Assembly: GCA_027718005.1 (NCBI GenBank)
Contig: JALLOP010000012.1
Span: 1 to 23,215, forward strand
Length of the DNA stretch: 23,215 nucleotides
Origin: Patescibacteria group bacterium AH-259-L07
GTDB lineage: Bacteria; Patescibacteriota; Patescibacteriia; UBA2591; UBA6264
Reading direction: 5' to 3'
How positions within the stretch are numbered: position 1 is the stretch's first letter; each line of letters starts with the position of its first letter. Below the pieces are notes generated by a model, which was not told where the DNA came from, searched no databases, and worked only from the letters and a program-made list of their open reading frames with translations. Both the position numbers and the translations under genes were made by a program. Shown in pieces: positions 22,866 to 23,215 of the stretch.

Positions 22866-23215
22866 ATGGTGGTGTTTAAAATTATACAACAATTTGTGTT
22901 GCCGAGTGTGTTTGTGGGGGTTTTTATTTTGATTGGACTGATTTTGTATAAGAAAAAAATTGGAAAAATATTGCTCATTACTGGTTTTAGCCTATATTAC
23001 CTTTTTTCTCTTTCCCCTATTGCTGATTTTTTAATATATTCTCTTGAAAACAATTATCCTATAGTTACTGAAAAAAACATTAATCAAGCTGATACGATTG
23101 TATTGCTCTTAGGAGGCAAAGAAAGTAATGTTTTGCGTGCAAGTGAAATTTTGCGATTACATTCATTGAAAAGCCCGGCTTTTGAAATAAGAGGTCCGAC
23201 CTTTTCAAACCGAAA
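22866..23215 (+). CDS. YdcF/DUF218-like membrane protein, 5' part only
   Basis: The frame opens at ATG 22866, three bases after the ATPase stop, and is still open at the window end (116 complete codons). The start MVVFKIIQQFVLPSVFVGVF leads into a first membrane helix, a KKKIGK turn and a second helix (ILLITGFSLYYLFSLSP), then LENNYP and ADTIVLLLGGKESNVLRASEILRLH. This resembles the DUF218/YdcF/ElyC family, where two helices precede a Rossmann-like domain whose first strand ends in a Gly-rich turn, and envelope-related roles are known for some members. The last 15 or so codons coincide with a palindrome and do not look like the expected next strand, so the gene may carry an insertion or be disrupted. 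The start could also be one of the following GTG codons. Confidence 0.65.
   Translation, partial: MVVFKIIQQFVLPSVFVGVFILIGLILYKKKIGKILLITGFSLYYLFSLSPIADFLIYSLENNYPIVTEKNINQADTIVLLLGGKESNVLRASEILRLHSLKSPAFEIRGPTFSNR
23176..23212. repeat. Palindromic element within the YdcF-like reading frame
   Basis: An imperfect inverted repeat covers CGG (23176-23178), a CT bulge, TTTGAAA (23181-23187), a TAAG bulge, AGGTC (23192-23196), a single C, GACCT (23198-23202), TTTCAAA (23203-23209) and CCG (23210-23212). It lies inside the open frame and shares AGAGGTCCGA with the element at 18722-18786. It may be a small mobile palindrome comparable in form to the Rickettsia palindromic elements. The window ends three bases later. 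Confidence 0.5.

Overview
The window is an AT-rich stretch of a bacterial chromosome in which every recognisable gene lies on the + strand, mostly head-to-tail with gaps of a few bases or overlaps (including ATGA stop/start fusions). Several features suggest a Candidate Phyla Radiation (Patescibacteria) genome, but this is inference without a phylogenetic marker: AT-rich genes with poor Shine-Dalgarno signals, a DUF4143-type AAA ATPase behind a repeated promoter, a decayed HicAB pair, the remnant of a four-helix-bundle (S23/IVP-type) gene, and palindromic elements, one apparently inside a reading frame. The genes read with the standard code.

Region 1 (44-4968) is a compact five-gene cassette: archaeal-type class I fructose-bisphosphate aldolase, divergent FGGY sugar kinase, iron-containing alcohol dehydrogenase, LicC-like nucleotidyltransferase and CDP-alcohol phosphotransferase. 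The order reads as a pathway: make or cleave a ketose phosphate, phosphorylate, reduce to a polyol phosphate, activate with CTP, transfer to a membrane acceptor. I know of no described pathway with this gene set, and it is the best candidate here for an undescribed system.

Region 2 (5020-20642) is a full Wzx/Wzy-type surface-glycan locus: a GT-B transferase, a Wzx-like flippase, a glutamine-dependent AsnB-type amidotransferase, a GT4 transferase, a Wzy/WaaL-like polymerase or ligase, a GT2 transferase, a methyltransferase, a second GT4 transferase, a WecA/MraY-family priming transferase, three nucleotide-sugar SDR enzymes (a membrane CapD/PglF-type dehydratase flanked by two short epimerase-like paralogues) and a Wzz-like chain-length protein. 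Lipid-linked repeats would be started by the WecA-like enzyme, extended by the transferases, flipped by Wzx and polymerised by Wzy under Wzz control. The region 1 cassette may supply a polyol-phosphate decoration or a lipid headgroup to the same envelope. A 65-nt sequence able to fold as a three-way junction separates the dehydratase from the last epimerase.

Region 3 (20643-23215) looks like accessory DNA: 9-bp tandem repeats and a 27-codon stub of a four-helix-bundle gene, an intact hicB followed by a hicA interrupted by one in-frame TGA, two 54-bp direct repeats each holding promoter-like elements, an AAA ATPase with a DUF4143-type C-terminus that starts exactly at the end of the second repeat (predicted leaderless), and the 5' part of a YdcF/DUF218-like gene running off the window and containing a palindrome.
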